64,000 bases of DNA, taken from assembly GCF_052161655.1 (NCBI RefSeq), contig NZ_CP197418.1, positions 7,750,001-7,814,000 of the forward strand, given 5' to 3'. The position numbers were made by a program, and so were the translations under genes. Positions 36,501-44,075 of this stretch are shown here, one piece after another. This DNA comes from Novipirellula sp052161655. Its GTDB lineage: Bacteria; Planctomycetota; Planctomycetia; Pirellulales; Pirellulaceae. The notes under the pieces are model-generated. The model was given only the letters and a program-made list of their open reading frames with translations. It made no database searches and had not been told where the DNA came from. Position 1 is the first letter of the stretch, and each line of letters opens with the position of its first letter.

Positions 36501-38251
36501 TCCTGAACGCGAACATCCGTGGCGGGACTTGGCCCGCTATTGGTGACGACAATGTCAAAGATTGCCGTGCTACCGGCAGTGACATTCGACGGAGGAGCCC
36601 CTACGAGCGTCTTGGTGATCGCAAGGTCCGTTTGAGGAACAACACCAAAATCGAGCGTCGAGTTTTTGTTCGCGTCGTCACCATCATTGGTCGGTTCGGT
36701 TCCGCTGGCAAGCGTGATCACGCCGCTGACGATGCCAATGCCTGCTTGACTAGTGCCGTTGTCATCCAGATCGACGTCGTCATTGGGATCCGGTGCCGGA
36801 TCATTCCCCGTGCTCGAAGCAAAACCTTGCAGCGGTCCTCCCGCATCGAACATTGCTTGAGGAATGACGACGAAATAGTTGCCAGGAACGATATTGTTAA
36901 ACGTATACACGCCGCTTGACGTTGTCGTCGTATCGACCGGAGTGTCGGTCCCCGGAATATCGTTCTCGCGATACAACTGGACGGTAATCGGACTGGTCAC
37001 CAATGGTTCGCCAGTATCACGCATTCCGTTGTTCTGGTCAGGGATCGGTCCGTTGTCAACAAAGATCTCACCGCCAAGTGACAGCGGTTGAATGTTGGCA
37101 AGGTTTCCCGTGACCACACCGGGGCGTCGGCCTTCGACAATGGCGACATCAACGTCATTGTTGTCTCCGGTAAATTGGACAGCGGCGACGATCGCCCCAA
37201 TGTCTCGAAAGTCGGCACCATTGCCACCGGCAGTGACGAATCCATCGAATGTGACAAACTGCTCGGTGAATTCGGTTGTCACAGGCAACGTAATCGTTTT
37301 CGTCGAGAAGTTTGCTGCATCAGTATAAATCGTGATGAGCAGTTCGCCGTTGGCGTTCTCGCTATTGGTACGGACAATGACCCCAGCACCACGTGCTTCT
37401 CGATCAGCACCGCCTGGATCAAGCGGATCAACGGGAGAGGAGCCCGACAGCGAAACACTGCCAAGTCCCGTAGGCGTGATCTCAACGCCGGCAGTGTTAG
37501 TGTCATCAGGACCATCGTAGATGATCTCAGCCAACCCGGTTGCGCCACCGCTGGAACCAAATGTGATCGCACCATCGACTACAGGAGTGCCTCCGCTGAC
37601 ATTCGGGTCAACATTGATTTGCATCGAACCACCCGCGCTGGTTCGATTGATTCGCAAATCGCGATTTCCGCCAACCGCTTCAGTGGCTGCCGCGTTACCT
37701 TCCACCTGCAGGGTCGCGCCTGCACTGGAAATATCAAACTGCGTGGTTGAGAAATCATCCACTAACTGCGTTTGTGTGCCAGCTGCCTGAGCAGCGCTTA
37801 TACTAAACGGGATCGGAGCTGGCGGTGTTTGCCCCGTAACGGTCGACTGTTGAACCAGGAAGTAGTCGCCTTCGACCAGTCCTCCGACGAAGTATTCGCC
37901 AAGCACAGTCGCTTCGCTCGACCCAGTGGCCGCAGCCGTCGCAGAATCGGTGATATCCGTTCCCGCAAGTTGGTCAGCATTCGCCCCCGTTGTCACCAGG
38001 GTTCCAGCATTGCCAGCACCATTGTCGCGGTAAACCTGCACGGTCAAGTTGCCAAGTCGCACTTCGCCGGCATCCAATTGGCCATTGCCGTCCGCGTCCG
38101 TATACGCAAGCCCAGAGATCGCACCCAAGTCCGACGCCATCAATTCACGACGGGTCAAATGCTCCATCAACAGACGGCGGTTCGATTTTTTGCGAGTGAC
38201 GGTTTGCGATTTGCGACCGAGACGGTTGATTAGTCGTTTGAAGACCATCAT
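33557..38251 (-). CDS. Giant DUF11/SdrD-like surface protein
   Basis: 1564 residues. The N-terminus (MMVFKRLINRLGRKSQTVTRKKSNRRLLMEHLTRRELMAS) is an Arg-rich planctomycete export signal. Then come SdrD B-like segments (SGLAYTDADGNGQLDAGE; GEIFVDNGPIPDQNNGMRDTGEP), seven DUF11 domains (each beginning with D-(A/V)-(V/I)-KT---- and containing TYTVTLTNDGPS, TFVS, ADGENDITNNSD), and a last SdrD-like segment VDGFVFIDANNNKIFDAGETPVSGVQIQL. The protein ends FNFGLLTAALSKRDFLASS, an ending I associate with planctomycete surface proteins. The DUF11 units are close to one another at DNA level as well, so the gene is prone to recombination. Probably exported and attached to the cell surface; function unknown. 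A terminator follows at 33393. Confidence 0.92.
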   Translation of the reverse strand: MMVFKRLINRLGRKSQTVTRKKSNRRLLMEHLTRRELMASDLGAISGLAYTDADGNGQLDAGEVRLGNLTVQVYRDNGAGNAGTLVTTGANADQLAGTDITDSATAAATGSSEATVLGEYFVGGLVEGDYFLVQQSTVTGQTPPAPIPFSISAAQAAGTQTQLVDDFSTTQFDISSAGATLQVEGNAAATEAVGGNRDLRINRTSAGGSMQINVDPNVSGGTPVVDGAITFGSSGGATGLAEIIYDGPDDTNTAGVEITPTGLGSVSLSGSSPVDPLDPGGADREARGAGVIVRTNSENANGELLITIYTDAANFSTKTITLPVTTEFTEQFVTFDGFVTAGGNGADFRDIGAIVAAVQFTGDNNDVDVAIVEGRRPGVVTGNLANIQPLSLGGEIFVDNGPIPDQNNGMRDTGEPLVTSPITVQLYRENDIPGTDTPVDTTTTSSGVYTFNNIVPGNYFVVIPQAMFDAGGPLQGFASSTGNDPAPDPNDDVDLDDNGTSQAGIGIVSGVITLASGTEPTNDGDDANKNSTLDFGVVPQTDLAITKTLVGAPPSNVTAGSTAIFDIVVTNSGPSPATDVRVQDVIPAGLTFVRTQNGPSGMTQNVNGTNLEVILGAIPASGQQTFQIVTTVDVDGLTNITNTATVTGAEFDFDTSNNSSDADVIVDPDFDIVVVKTVDDADVQPTDTVTYTVTLTNDGPSTANGVVLSDIVPTGLTFVSGTMNGNNATLTGSTVSFPAIDVGAGVANAVSATLIFTVDALATGQITNTATVPDMSADGENDITNNSDDVVITVTPDFDIVVDKTADVTTVQPNDTVIYTVTLTNDGPSTADNVVLTDVIPAGLTLVSAVMNGTDGTVSGSNITFPGVAIASGAANAVTATLTFTVNSDASGDILNTASVPDMSADGENDITNNSDDVSITVLPVFDVVVDKTVNVTNAQPNDTVIYTVTLTNNGPSSAANVVLSDAVPAGLTFVSGSLNGQAGTLNGSTVSFPAISIDSGTANAATATLTFTVNADATGQIVNTATVPDMSADGETDITNNSDDVTLTINPDFDIVVDKTVDNATPKPNDTVVYTVTLTNEGPSAATNVVLTDVVPTGLTFVSATLDGVAGTLSNGIVTFPGVAIDSGAANAATATLTFTVNAGATGQITNTASVPDMSAAGENDITNNSDTAAVTIQPDFDIIVDKTVNNATPAPGSNVTYTVTLTNEGPSVANGVVLSDAVPTGLTFVSGTLNGQAATLTGSNVTFPAVNVLAGTGNALTATLTFTVSGTASGQIVNTAQVPDLSANGENDITNNSDDAVITVTPVADIAVSKTVDKTNARIGDTLQYTVTVTNNGPSSAAAVQAVDTLPAGVTFVSGTGPNNTTLSASNGVVTVPGGTLASGASFSFIINATVNSGVTANQVNNVSVSTSTSDSNSANNSASATTGVDPATSRVDGFVFIDANNNKIFDAGETPVSGVQIQLTGTDAFGNAVNLTDTTDATGQYAFENLLAGSAYRLQRIDRPSNLRDGGEQAGSNATSTIDDVDNVFASLGLSKATSAEDFNFGLLTAALSKRDFLASS

Positions 38252-38475
38252 CGTTGTCCTGTTGGGTGCGAAGCGCCTTGGACATCTTCCCGACTGAATA
38301 CGTTGGGAGAAATATGCCTAGGCATCGAACGGTTGGTTTTGCTGGCGCGCATTTTTTGAGTCGTTGTAGCGCTGTTTTGGTTAGTATCGGAGTTCCGGTG
38401 CGGTCTGCTTGAAGGTTACCGCCAAAATCGAATCTCGCTATCGCGTTCTCAACCGGCAGACCCCCTACCAAAACA

Positions 38476-40152
38476 CTACCAGCGATACTCGAGTCCCGCG
38501 TTGATGCCCTGAGCCCAGTAATCAACCGAGTCGAATGCAAAGCCGGGACGCGAGGCACCCGTTAGAGGGTTCTCGGCTGGTGGAAGCTGGTTTGGGTTCA
38601 GGTCACGCGAAATGTGCTCGCCGGGACGAACCACGTTGGACCAGTACAGGAAGGTGTAGCCCACCATCACCCGCCAGTTTTTATTCAGACGGTAGCCTAG
38701 GTTGACATCCAATTCAGGAACCACCGAGAACTCATCGCGTTGGTAAGTGCCGATGTTCGAGCCCTGTGCTAGCAAGCCGCCTTGCAATGTTTGGCTGCCA
38801 GGCGAATTGGGGTCACCCGAAATTGTGGTTTGACCATTGATCGAAACGGTTTGGTGAGTCGATCCGACAGCGAGTCGCAACATGCCGTCCAATGTCCAGT
38901 TGCCTCGGTTCTGGCTGTAGAACCAGCCCAAATCGATGCCGTTGAATTGGTTGCGTGTGCGGAATCGGTCATTGATGTCAAAGTTGCCGACCGGATTGAT
39001 TCCCGTCAAACGCTCTTGAATCGTAACGCCTTCGGTCAGTTGCAAGTGGCGATATCCGATCAGGGCTTCGGTGCGTGAACAGAATTGTTGTGGACAGCCA
39101 AACAATCCCCATGTGTTGCATCCTTGGTTGCAAGCTCGCAGATTGCGAAGGTGAATGCCAGCTCCTAGCAATTCGCTCTCAGCACTCGCTGCGACCGAAC
39201 CTGAAACGCGAACGTTTCCGGTGCCGCCAAAGGCCACCAATTCCGAGTCTTCACGTGCGCTGCCGCTGGAAGGGTTCACATTGAAAAACGGGCGAGCCAA
39301 GACAGGGTTGCCATTGCTATTTGCGAAGAACGATTCGCTTTCGCTACCAATTTTGAAGTATTCACCAGCGATCGCCCAAGTGTGTCCTCGGTCCAACCAC
39401 AATCCCATTCGCAATCGGCCGCCATCGAATTGGTCAGTCAGCACATCATTGCCGCCAAACAGCGTGCGAGTGGTGCCTTGGCCGAGTACGCCAGCGTTTG
39501 CTTGAGCGACGTTGGGGTCGGTGCTTGTAGTCACCAACGGCGGCAGGCTCATACCATCTTGCCACCATGACAGATATTCGAACGATACCCAGCCATCTTG
39601 CGGCAGACAAAGTGTGACGCAGGGACGCCATCCATTGGCACCGCATGCTTCGTCGCAGGCACCGTAACCACAGCTGCCCATCGAATCACAACCGCCGTCG
39701 CAGCTCATGGAACCGCAACCACATCCGACGCCGCCCGGCATTGCATCGCAAGCCAGCGATCCGCCGTGGATGGGTTCCAAATCAACGTAGCCCTCACTGG
39801 GACCGTAAATGATCGGTTCTTCGATGATCGAATGAGGCGGGTAAGACGGTTCTGGGATGCCGTGACCGGTTTGCTGAACATGACTCGCCTGGCGAACAGG
39901 TGAGTTGCTAGCAGAATTCGAGTTGGTTCTAGCCGCAGGCTTGGGAGCGGCTTTGCCGGCAGTGACGAAGCTAGCATCCGCATCCGTTAAATCGGATGCG
40001 CGAACGGGTTGCCAATTGGCACGTGCAGTCCGTTCGTTTTTGCGAAGGACGCGTTGGCCAGAGGTCGACGTCTGAGCACCTGCGTGAGTCGCAAGGATTG
40101 CCCCTAACGCAAGCGTAAAGAACAGTCGGGAGAGTTGTCTAACGGAAGGCAT
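38476..40152 (-). CDS. BBP7-family outer-membrane beta-barrel protein
   Basis: About 558 residues from the ATG at 40152; signal peptide MPSVRQLSRLFFTLALGAILATHAGAQ. An N-terminal linker rich in Ala/Ser/Pro is followed by a Cys-rich patch (GCGCGSMSCDGGCDSMGSCGYGACDEACG) and then the BBP7 (PF07585) barrel: WVSFEYLSWWQDGMSLPPLVTTS, GRLRMGLWLDRGHTWAIAGEYFKIG, TEALIGYRHLQLTEGVTIQERL, NGIDLGWFYSQNRGNWTLDGMLRLAVG, VPELDVNLGYRLNKNWRVMVGYTFLYWSNVVRPGEH and a C-terminal NAGLEYRW. The last residues end in an aromatic, as expected for a BAM-assembled barrel. Expected to sit in the outer membrane. A separate transcription unit from the DUF11 gene (224 bp away). Confidence 0.92.
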   Translation of the reverse strand: MPSVRQLSRLFFTLALGAILATHAGAQTSTSGQRVLRKNERTARANWQPVRASDLTDADASFVTAGKAAPKPAARTNSNSASNSPVRQASHVQQTGHGIPEPSYPPHSIIEEPIIYGPSEGYVDLEPIHGGSLACDAMPGGVGCGCGSMSCDGGCDSMGSCGYGACDEACGANGWRPCVTLCLPQDGWVSFEYLSWWQDGMSLPPLVTTSTDPNVAQANAGVLGQGTTRTLFGGNDVLTDQFDGGRLRMGLWLDRGHTWAIAGEYFKIGSESESFFANSNGNPVLARPFFNVNPSSGSAREDSELVAFGGTGNVRVSGSVAASAESELLGAGIHLRNLRACNQGCNTWGLFGCPQQFCSRTEALIGYRHLQLTEGVTIQERLTGINPVGNFDINDRFRTRNQFNGIDLGWFYSQNRGNWTLDGMLRLAVGSTHQTVSINGQTTISGDPNSPGSQTLQGGLLAQGSNIGTYQRDEFSVVPELDVNLGYRLNKNWRVMVGYTFLYWSNVVRPGEHISRDLNPNQLPPAENPLTGASRPGFAFDSVDYWAQGINAGLEYRW

Positions 40153-40738
40153 TGGCTTCACCAATTAGGATCCTGGAAAGCGAAACGCGAGTAACCTGAC
40201 TACAAGCTATACAGGCCACCGACGAATCATCGCTGAAGTGGTATCACCCCCCCGGGCGAACCATTGTTCCCGCTAACGCCGAGCACGCTCGGCATGGGGA
40301 CAGGTCGTTCCCTAGCGATATCGACCCAAAAGAGAAAGAGACTGAATCGAAAACCGGAAAAATCGGAAAAATCGTCAGACTCTACCTAGCCGTTAAAGTT
40401 TGACAGTGCAGGTAGGCGTGCTCGAAAGCCACCCGATTTTGCATCCAGTTTCGTTAAAGAGCGTCCGACTTGAAAAATTCACAACCCAACGCGTAAGCGA
40501 GGGAAAATTGATTTTGACGCAGTCCCTCGCTTACGCTTCGGGTTGTAAATTTCAATCAAGCAAACGGCGTAAATGCCGGATCGGCGGACGCAATTGAGAA
40601 TTTCAAATCGGTCCGAGGCTGATTCGAGAAGGCTACCGTTTGCGCCGATCCGGCATGATCCTGCGTCCTTGATCCGGCCCACAACTCGCCCCAGACGCAA
40701 TGAGCCTGCTGAAGTAATGGCGCGCGACACCGATGCGG
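40153..40738. other. Intergenic region with palindromes, no gene
   Basis: 586 bp. It holds the palindrome at 40481-40546 and a second 13-bp inverted repeat, TGCCGGATCGGCG (40572-40584) with CGCCGATCCGGCA (40643-40656). Short open frames here are not credible genes. Confidence 0.6.
40481..40546. repeat. Palindromic element (ACAACCC-CGTAAGCGAGGG family)
   Basis: Arms ACAACCCAACGCGTAAGCGA.. (40481-40503) and CCCTCGCTTACGCTTCGGGT.. (40524-40546) are reverse complements except for about three bases. A Rhodopirellula-like REP element: the CCTCGCTTACGCTTCGGGTT word is one I recall as very common in such genomes. Confidence 0.8.
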
Positions 40739-42001
40739 TTACGCCGTTGATTGATTCGAGTTTCTCGTGCGGCTTTTGACAAATTTCAACAATGCTTTGG
40801 CCAATTCCCCCGCAGTTTGGTATCGATACTCGACCGACGGATGAAGCGCTTTGAGAATGATTTTTTCGAGCGTTTTGCTGAATGTCGATTTTACTTTGGT
40901 GGGTCTTCGAACGGGACCATTCGCGATTTCCGCAATCGTATGTTCGCGATCTTGAGCCGCAATGTTGTGAGGATGGCTCTTCAGCAGCAGCATGTACAAG
41001 ACGATCCCTACCGAATAAATGTCGCTTCGTTGATCAAGCGTCGTGATTTCGCCTCTGGCCTGCTCGGGCGACATAAACAACGGCGTTCCCACAACGCTAC
41101 CGTCAACGGTATGCATGTTGTTATCACTAGGGGCTACAAACATCGATTTGCCAAGCCCGAAATCCACGAGTTTCGGTTGCCCCGATTCGGTCACCATGAT
41201 GTTCGACAATTTCACATCACGGTGGATGATGCCATGGTCATGGGCGTGTTGCAGTCCAATGCATACGTGAGCAACCAACCGAATGACCGCAAGCGGCGAG
41301 AGTTGGTGTTGTCGAATGTATTGGTAGAGCGTTCCTCCGCAAACCAAATCCATCGCATAGTAGCCCAGCGTCGAATCGATATGACTGTCAAAGATCTTAG
41401 CGATGTAGGGGTGGTCAAATTCTTTCATCACCTCGATTTCGTTGGCAAACCGGTTGAAGACCTTTTCGGTTGCCAAATCGACTCGCAAAACCTTCAACGC
41501 CACCGGACGTTGGGTGGCTACATGAACCGCTTCCCAAACCGTCGCAAACGCACCCTGGCCAATTACCCGTTTCACTTCGTAGCCTTCGACCCGTGGTCGA
41601 GACCAACCCTCTGGTGGAATCGCTTCGATGATACGTCGAGCTGCGGTCAATCGACGCTTCAAGAGATCCAAGTCCGCCGGCTTGGTCATGTATTCGTCGG
41701 CACCCGCATCAAGCCCCGTGACGACATCTTCTTTGCTGTCGCGACCAGATAACACCATCACGTAGGTGTAAGGCCGCGTCGTGTCCTCCTTGATGCGGCG
41801 ACAGACTTCGATGCCATCGATTTTTGGCATTTGCCAATCGAGCACCGCGATCCGAGGCGCGTCTCTGCCTGCCAATTGTTCCAGTGCGTCTTCACCGTTC
41901 TCGGTAATCACAGGGATAAACCCCCATGACCTTGCATTTGCCTGGATCACTTCTGACCACAACGGATTGTCTTCTGCAATCAATAGCTTCATGGGGGTCA
42001 T
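40739..42001 (-). CDS. Receiver domain-Ser/Thr protein kinase fusion
   Basis: About 420 residues from the ATG at 42001 (another ATG at 41992). Residues 1-120 are a CheY-like receiver with acidic pocket AEDN, phosphoacceptor Asp in AVLDWQMPKIDG, and Lys in YMTKPADLD. Residues ~140-405 are a Hanks-type kinase: GQGAFATVWEA, ATP Lys in PVALKVLRV, catalytic HRDVKLSNIM, DFGLGK, activation segment GSVVGTPLFMSPEQARGE, DQRSDIYSVGIVLYMLL. Both domains look active. It appears to link a phosphorelay to Ser/Thr phosphorylation: a histidine kinase or Hpt protein could phosphorylate the receiver and so control the kinase (inference). The receiver-Hpt gene just upstream on the same strand is a natural partner. 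No transmembrane or sensor domain. Confidence 0.92.
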   Translation of the reverse strand: MTPMKLLIAEDNPLWSEVIQANARSWGFIPVITENGEDALEQLAGRDAPRIAVLDWQMPKIDGIEVCRRIKEDTTRPYTYVMVLSGRDSKEDVVTGLDAGADEYMTKPADLDLLKRRLTAARRIIEAIPPEGWSRPRVEGYEVKRVIGQGAFATVWEAVHVATQRPVALKVLRVDLATEKVFNRFANEIEVMKEFDHPYIAKIFDSHIDSTLGYYAMDLVCGGTLYQYIRQHQLSPLAVIRLVAHVCIGLQHAHDHGIIHRDVKLSNIMVTESGQPKLVDFGLGKSMFVAPSDNNMHTVDGSVVGTPLFMSPEQARGEITTLDQRSDIYSVGIVLYMLLLKSHPHNIAAQDREHTIAEIANGPVRRPTKVKSTFSKTLEKIILKALHPSVEYRYQTAGELAKALLKFVKSRTRNSNQSTA

Positions 42002-42069
42002 TGTATCGCATCGCATCCAATGCAAGCAGTCGTATTTTCACAGAATTTGACGAAGTCCTTTTCCTGGGG

Positions 42070-42175
42070 ACGTGCGGCTTATGATTGTCGTAGCGACGCT
42101 TGCCAGCGAGTGGGTTTCCGCCGCGAACGCGTCGGCAGCGACGCCATAACTCGAGAATTATTTTTCGCACGTTTC
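42070..42175. repeat. Dispersed ~105-bp element, copy 1
   Basis: GGGACGTGCGGCTTATGATT-GTCGTAGCGACGCTTGCC-...-CGGCAGCGACGCC-...-CGAGAATTATTTTTCGCAC. It aligns over its whole length with 46270-46375. Both copies are intergenic, and both have a potential stem (GTAGC..ACGC / GGCAGC). It lies between the receiver-kinase and receiver-Hpt genes. Confidence 0.7.
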
Positions 42176-42265
42176 TTGGAAAACACTTCTGCTTCGATCA
42201 ACCGAAGGCTTTGACCAGACATGGTATTACTTCGTGTACCGAAGTGCCAACCTGACTGACTGGCC

Positions 42266-43297
42266 TTACTGTTTGGCAAAGTTTTCCAGTTCCTTGCACA
42301 AGGCTTCGGTTAGCTCAGTGACGTATTGAAACTGTTTCTCAACGTCACTCAAATCGTCTTTTTCGCCCATCTCCTCAAGTTTGAGGGCTTCTGCAACGCA
42401 GGCGTGAGCTCCAAACAAGGAAACGGACCCCTTCAAAACATGTGCGGCGGCTTTAATCGTGTCGCCATCGCGAGTGCCAATCGCGTCGCGAAGTGTCGCG
42501 AGTTGGCGGCGCGACTCAAATTGAAACATTTCAATCAATTTGTTGACAAACGCCAAATCGCCACCCGTATTTTGGAGCAAGGCATCGCGATCGAAAAACA
42601 TTGTATCGGGAGACATTTTGTCCGGTTTCACCTCACCCTCCATTTCTTGCTGGCTCCCAACATCTCGTTTGACTGCCCCATCCTCGTTTTGCATGTCGTC
42701 ACGTTGACGAAACGTCGGATCCACAGATAGGGGTTGCAAACCGGGCGTCGCGGCAGCGTTTTGGGGCGAGTCGTGGTCAGCGGCGGATTCAGCGAAAACG
42801 GATTCGATCGCGACTCGCAACTCCGTCAGCGATACCGGTGTTTCAATACAATGACGTATGAATCGGGATGCTGTGGCCGGTAAATCGGGATCGTGATCGG
42901 GGGCGGAAAGTAGAATGACGGGCACCGCTGTGATGGCCGGATCTTGCTCGATTTGTTGGACGAGACCGACTCCGTCCTGCTCCGCAACGCTCGCATCCAT
43001 CAAGATCACGTCGTAAGTCGACTGCGTTTGATTGATGCGCCGCAGTTCGCGTAAACACGTGATCGCATTTTCGCATCGCGTAAACGACAGCAACCACTGT
43101 GACAACTGATCGCACAACGATTGCGCCCCCACAAAGTTGTCGCCAACTACAAGCACGTTTCGTCCACGAAAATTCGAAATGGATTCAGCCTCTTTACGGA
43201 TCTCGCTGTCGAGCTTGTTCTGCGTAGACCCGAAGTTGATCGATGAGCGTTGCGAGTTCGCGTGCCGCCTGCGGCAAAATCGTTTCGCAGTGTTCAT
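42266..43297 (-). CDS. Receiver-Hpt phosphotransfer protein with degenerate receiver
   Basis: 343 codons. Receiver-like domain (residues ~45-170): VLVVGDN (only one acid in the pocket), phosphoacceptor Asp 101 in LMDASVAEQDG, but the conserved C-terminal Lys is Thr 153 (CIETPVSL). After a linker, an Hpt domain has the phosphoacceptor His 286 in AAAHVLKGSVSLFGA. Probably relays phosphate from an upstream kinase to other receivers, perhaps the receiver-kinase downstream. The first ATG (43297) lies 104 bp inside the preceding coiled-coil gene; a later GTG (NVLVV) just after that gene's stop is the alternative and would leave the receiver nearly complete. Member of the WXG100-like cluster. Confidence 0.8.
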   Translation of the reverse strand: MNTAKRFCRRRHANSQRSSINFGSTQNKLDSEIRKEAESISNFRGRNVLVVGDNFVGAQSLCDQLSQWLLSFTRCENAITCLRELRRINQTQSTYDVILMDASVAEQDGVGLVQQIEQDPAITAVPVILLSAPDHDPDLPATASRFIRHCIETPVSLTELRVAIESVFAESAADHDSPQNAAATPGLQPLSVDPTFRQRDDMQNEDGAVKRDVGSQQEMEGEVKPDKMSPDTMFFDRDALLQNTGGDLAFVNKLIEMFQFESRRQLATLRDAIGTRDGDTIKAAAHVLKGSVSLFGAHACVAEALKLEEMGEKDDLSDVEKQFQYVTELTEALCKELENFAKQ

Positions 43298-43688
43298 TCA
43301 CATCGGCAAGCGGGCCTCGCAAATCATCACAAACCTTCGAAACTTCGATCGCCCATGAACGAAGTTGGCGACGTTTGTCTTCGCAAAAACGAAGTCGACG
43401 CTCGGCTTTTTGTACTCTTGCCACCGCCTCGCTGGCCGCCGGACGATCCTCGGGGCGAAGCGAAGCACGCTTCCTCGCCAAATCATCTTTGGCCTCGTTA
43501 ATTTCACGCTCGGCTAGTTGCAGTTGATGACGCCAGTAACGCGGCTGAGTTTGCGAAAAGTACTCTTCGGCGTGCTGAACCATCGCCCGCATCTCTTGGA
43601 TCGTTTTGTTCCAATCATCCGATAGTCGCAGGATGCCCGCATGCATCGTAGCAAGCGAGTCGATATTGCGAACATTACTGGTGGACAT
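43194..43688 (-). CDS. Coiled-coil protein in the WXG100-like cluster
   Basis: 164 residues, mostly helical and charged: MHAGILRLSDDWNKTIQEM, RHQLQLAEREINEAKDDLARKRASLRPED, EAVARVQKAERRLRFCEDKRRQLRSWA, PQAARELATLIDQLRVYAEQARQ. The heptad-like spacing suggests long coiled coils. No signal peptide or membrane segment. It sits between the WXG100-like gene (48 bp upstream) and the receiver-Hpt gene, which it overlaps by 104 bp. No known family recognised; context suggests it works with the WXG100-like protein, perhaps as a binding partner or chaperone (inference). Confidence 0.78.
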   Translation of the reverse strand: MSTSNVRNIDSLATMHAGILRLSDDWNKTIQEMRAMVQHAEEYFSQTQPRYWRHQLQLAEREINEAKDDLARKRASLRPEDRPAASEAVARVQKAERRLRFCEDKRRQLRSWAIEVSKVCDDLRGPLADVNEHCETILPQAARELATLIDQLRVYAEQARQRDP

Positions 43689-43735
43689 GGTCGTCAGCGG
43701 TGATCCGAAGGTGGCGGAGCGGGATTCGAGTTGTG

Positions 43736-44005
43736 TTAGCGTCCAAGATACGCGTCAATCTGTTCAGCTTTTCGCATCAGGTAAGGGACATGTTCTTCGG
43801 TGGATTGGATCAACCGCGAAATTTGCCGCATCTGAGTCGTGAACTCTTCCGCAAACTTGCGTTGTTGCTCGTCACGCCAAGTTTGTTCAAGCTGGTTCAT
43901 CTGAGACGCAAGCGACGCCGAACGTTGTTTCATCTCTTCGGAAAACCGGTGCAGATGGGCCGCAAATTGACGTAGTTGTTCGGGGTCGACGACAGCTTGA
44001 TTCAT
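43736..44005 (-). CDS. WXG100-like small helical protein
   Basis: 89 residues, all alpha-helical: helix 1 PEQLRQFAAHLHRFSEEMKQRSASLASQMNQLEQ, turn with W43-R-D, helix 2 EQQRKFAEEFTTQMRQISRLIQSTEEHVPYLMRKAEQIDAYL. Length, the helix-W-turn-helix layout and the -L-L--W-D----F pattern match ESAT-6/WXG100 secretion substrates; the motif is WRD instead of WxG, as in several WXG100 relatives. In Actinobacteria and Firmicutes such proteins are exported by type VII systems. No EssC/FtsK-like ATPase lies in the window. The D substitution and the Gram-negative-like host make this a candidate rather than a certain family member. Flanked by TPR and coiled-coil genes in one operon. Confidence 0.72.
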   Translation of the reverse strand: MNQAVVDPEQLRQFAAHLHRFSEEMKQRSASLASQMNQLEQTWRDEQQRKFAEEFTTQMRQISRLIQSTEEHVPYLMRKAEQIDAYLGR

Positions 44006-44075
44006 GACGATGAGCCTTCAGTGCGGCGAGAAAGAGTGGAAGGTGACGGCAGTTTGAAACTGACTTTGGGCGGTA

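Noticed and set aside
34037..37750. Several forward-strand frames of 100-313 codons inside the DUF11 gene
   Set aside because: Repeat-derived antisense frames; the reverse-strand gene has clear domains throughout.
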